From: Pseudomonadota bacterium
GTDB taxonomy: Bacteria; Pseudomonadota; Gammaproteobacteria; Burkholderiales; SG8-39
Direction: 5' to 3'
NCBI GenBank assembly: GCA_021825225.1
Contig: JAKAIH010000227.1
Coordinates: 1 to 5,338, forward strand
Length of the DNA: 5,338 bases
The translations under genes were made by a program, and so were the position numbers. Under the pieces are notes generated by a model. It did no database searches, was not told where the DNA came from, and saw only the letters and a list, made by a program, of their open reading frames with translations. Positions within the stretch are counted from its first letter, which is position 1. Each line of letters begins with the position of its first letter. Of the stretch, positions 4,298-5,338 are shown one piece after another.

Positions 4298-5338
4298 TCA
4301 GCCCAGAGCGTAGAGCCGCAGCCACTCCTCAGGCACAAGGACTGGAAAGTCGAGCAGCATCTGCGCGTAGCCCTTGGCCAGCGCATCGACGCGCAGCGAA
4401 GCCATGCCGCCCCCGCCCAGCGCCTGCTGCAGCAGAAAATTCAGCGCGTGTATGCCGGGCACTTCGTAGCGCTCGACCTCGCCTTGCACCAGATGAGCGA
4501 AATACGCCTTCACCGCGGCGGGCGTCAACTGCGCGCGCAACAGCGGCAGAAACTCGGGGCGGCGGGCGATGATGCCGATGTTGGCGGTATCGCCCTTGTC
4601 GCCTGAGCGGCCCCAGGCGAGCCGCAGCAGCGGCACTGGTCTGGTCGCGCCCTGCGGCGTCCAGGTTTCGGCCTGCTCCGGCGCGCGCGTGCGCGAGCGC
4701 CCGGCATAGCCGCCCGCGACCGGAACGGCCACCTGCTGACGCTCGCCGCCCAGCGTGACGCTCGCCGCGCATTGCGACTTTTCCAGCAGGAAGAAGCAAG
4801 GTTTCACCGCAGGCGTCACCTTGGGCCGGCCGCCGCCCATGCCGGTAGTGCCCGGCGACCAGGACGTGCCCGCGGGCGCGATCTCGCGTGAAAAAATTTC
4901 CAGCGCCTCGCGCTTCGAATGTGCGACCGCGAGGCGCATCACCGCTTCGCGCGTATTGCCGGTGCGCGCATGCGGACCGTACACGGCCTCGGCGCCCAGC
5001 ACTTCGATGCGGCTGGCCGAATAATCGGGCAGGCCGAGTTCGCGAAATATGGCACGAGTGCGCGCGAGGATCGCCTCGGCCGTGCGCTGCGCCTTCTTCG
5101 CCGCATCGACGCCGATGATGTTCAGGATCGCGGTGCAGCGATAGCCGTCGGGGTAGGTCGCGCACACCTTGTAGGTCGGCGTCGGCGCCAATCCGCGCGC
5201 CCCGCTCACGCGCACGCGTTCCGGTCCGATGTCCTCGATCTGCACCCCGGTGAAATCGCACACCACGTCGGGGAGCAGGTAGGCGCCCGGGTCACCCATT
5301 TCGTAGAGCATTTGCTCGGCCACGACGGCGCGGTTCAC
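4298..5338 (-). CDS. AtuA family protein (acyclic terpene utilisation family), 3' part only
   Basis: The frame is open to the right edge and 346 residues are visible; the first codon there is GTG, probably internal. AtuA-family proteins are usually around 600 residues, so roughly 250 N-terminal residues lie outside the window. The visible part has the end of the DUF1446-type core (to about 200), including CDFTGV (27-32), YPDGYRCTAILNIIG (62-76) and SPGTTGMGGGRP (161-172), then a Pro/Arg-rich linker (about 210-235), then the C-terminal AtuA-like domain with the signature RSGDKGDTANIGIIARRP (244-261) and HALNFLLQQALGGGG (297-311). The family is named from the Pseudomonas citronellol/geraniol pathway, but homologues occur beside many acyl-CoA and branched-chain degradation genes, and the biochemical role is not settled. 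Cytoplasmic; no signal visible. It ends 88 bases before ada-alkA. Its own operon must lie to the right of the window. Confidence 0.9.
   Translation of the reverse strand: MNRAVVAEQMLYEMGDPGAYLLPDVVCDFTGVQIEDIGPERVRVSGARGLAPTPTYKVCATYPDGYRCTAILNIIGVDAAKKAQRTAEAILARTRAIFRELGLPDYSASRIEVLGAEAVYGPHARTGNTREAVMRLAVAHSKREALEIFSREIAPAGTSWSPGTTGMGGGRPKVTPAVKPCFFLLEKSQCAASVTLGGERQQVAVPVAGGYAGRSRTRAPEQAETWTPQGATRPVPLLRLAWGRSGDKGDTANIGIIARRPEFLPLLRAQLTPAAVKAYFAHLVQGEVERYEVPGIHALNFLLQQALGGGGMASLRVDALAKGYAQMLLDFPVLVPEEWLRLYALG

Noticed and set aside
2797..4572. 591-codon open frame on the plus strand
   Set aside because: It is antisense to ada-alkA, whose domains and catalytic residues are unmistakable. 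The plus-strand product is rich in Arg, Ala and His with no recognisable domain, as expected of a mirror frame in GC-rich coding DNA.

Overview
The window is GC-rich. It reads like part of a betaproteobacterial chromosome (Burkholderiales, Rhodocyclales or a relative). That assignment is an inference from strong G/C preference at third codon positions and from the gene families present; no rRNA, tRNA or phylogenetic marker confirms it. There is no insertion sequence, CRISPR array, tRNA or prophage signature.

Layout. Bases 1 to about 650 hold no gene I can call with confidence. They contain a striking nested inverted repeat (511-573), about 105 bases ahead of a plus-strand gene for a small secreted Cache-domain protein (678-1166). 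A 132-base convergent gap with several perfect inverted repeats separates that gene from a minus-strand MgtC/SapB-family membrane protein (1299-1991). A further 272-base gap with a tandem 15-base repeat and two hairpins separates the MgtC-like gene from a minus-strand DNA alkylation repair operon. Reading along the minus strand, the operon is ada-alkA (4209 down to 2764) and then ogt (2767 down to 2264), joined by a 4-base ATGA overlap. The last 1041 bases (5338 down to 4298) are the 3' part of an AtuA-family gene, cut by the window edge.

How the genes work together. The clear functional unit is an adaptive-response module. The sensor half of Ada (zinc-binding, methyl-phosphotriester-accepting Cys domain plus AraC-type helix-turn-helix) is fused to an AlkA 3-methyladenine glycosylase. 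The O6-alkylguanine methyltransferase (Ogt) is a separate, translationally coupled gene. One operon can therefore sense methylated DNA, excise N-alkylated bases and reverse O6-alkylguanine. The same split is known elsewhere, for example in mycobacteria. Upstream of ada-alkA there is a good sigma70-like promoter whose predicted start coincides with the A of the ATG, so the mRNA may be leaderless. A perfect 11+11 base inverted repeat lies just upstream of the -35 box and is a plausible site for autoregulation by Ada.

The AtuA-like, MgtC-like and Cache genes show no evident functional link to the repair operon. I found no wholly new system. The points most worth a second look are the ada-alkA promoter architecture and the structured element at 511-573.
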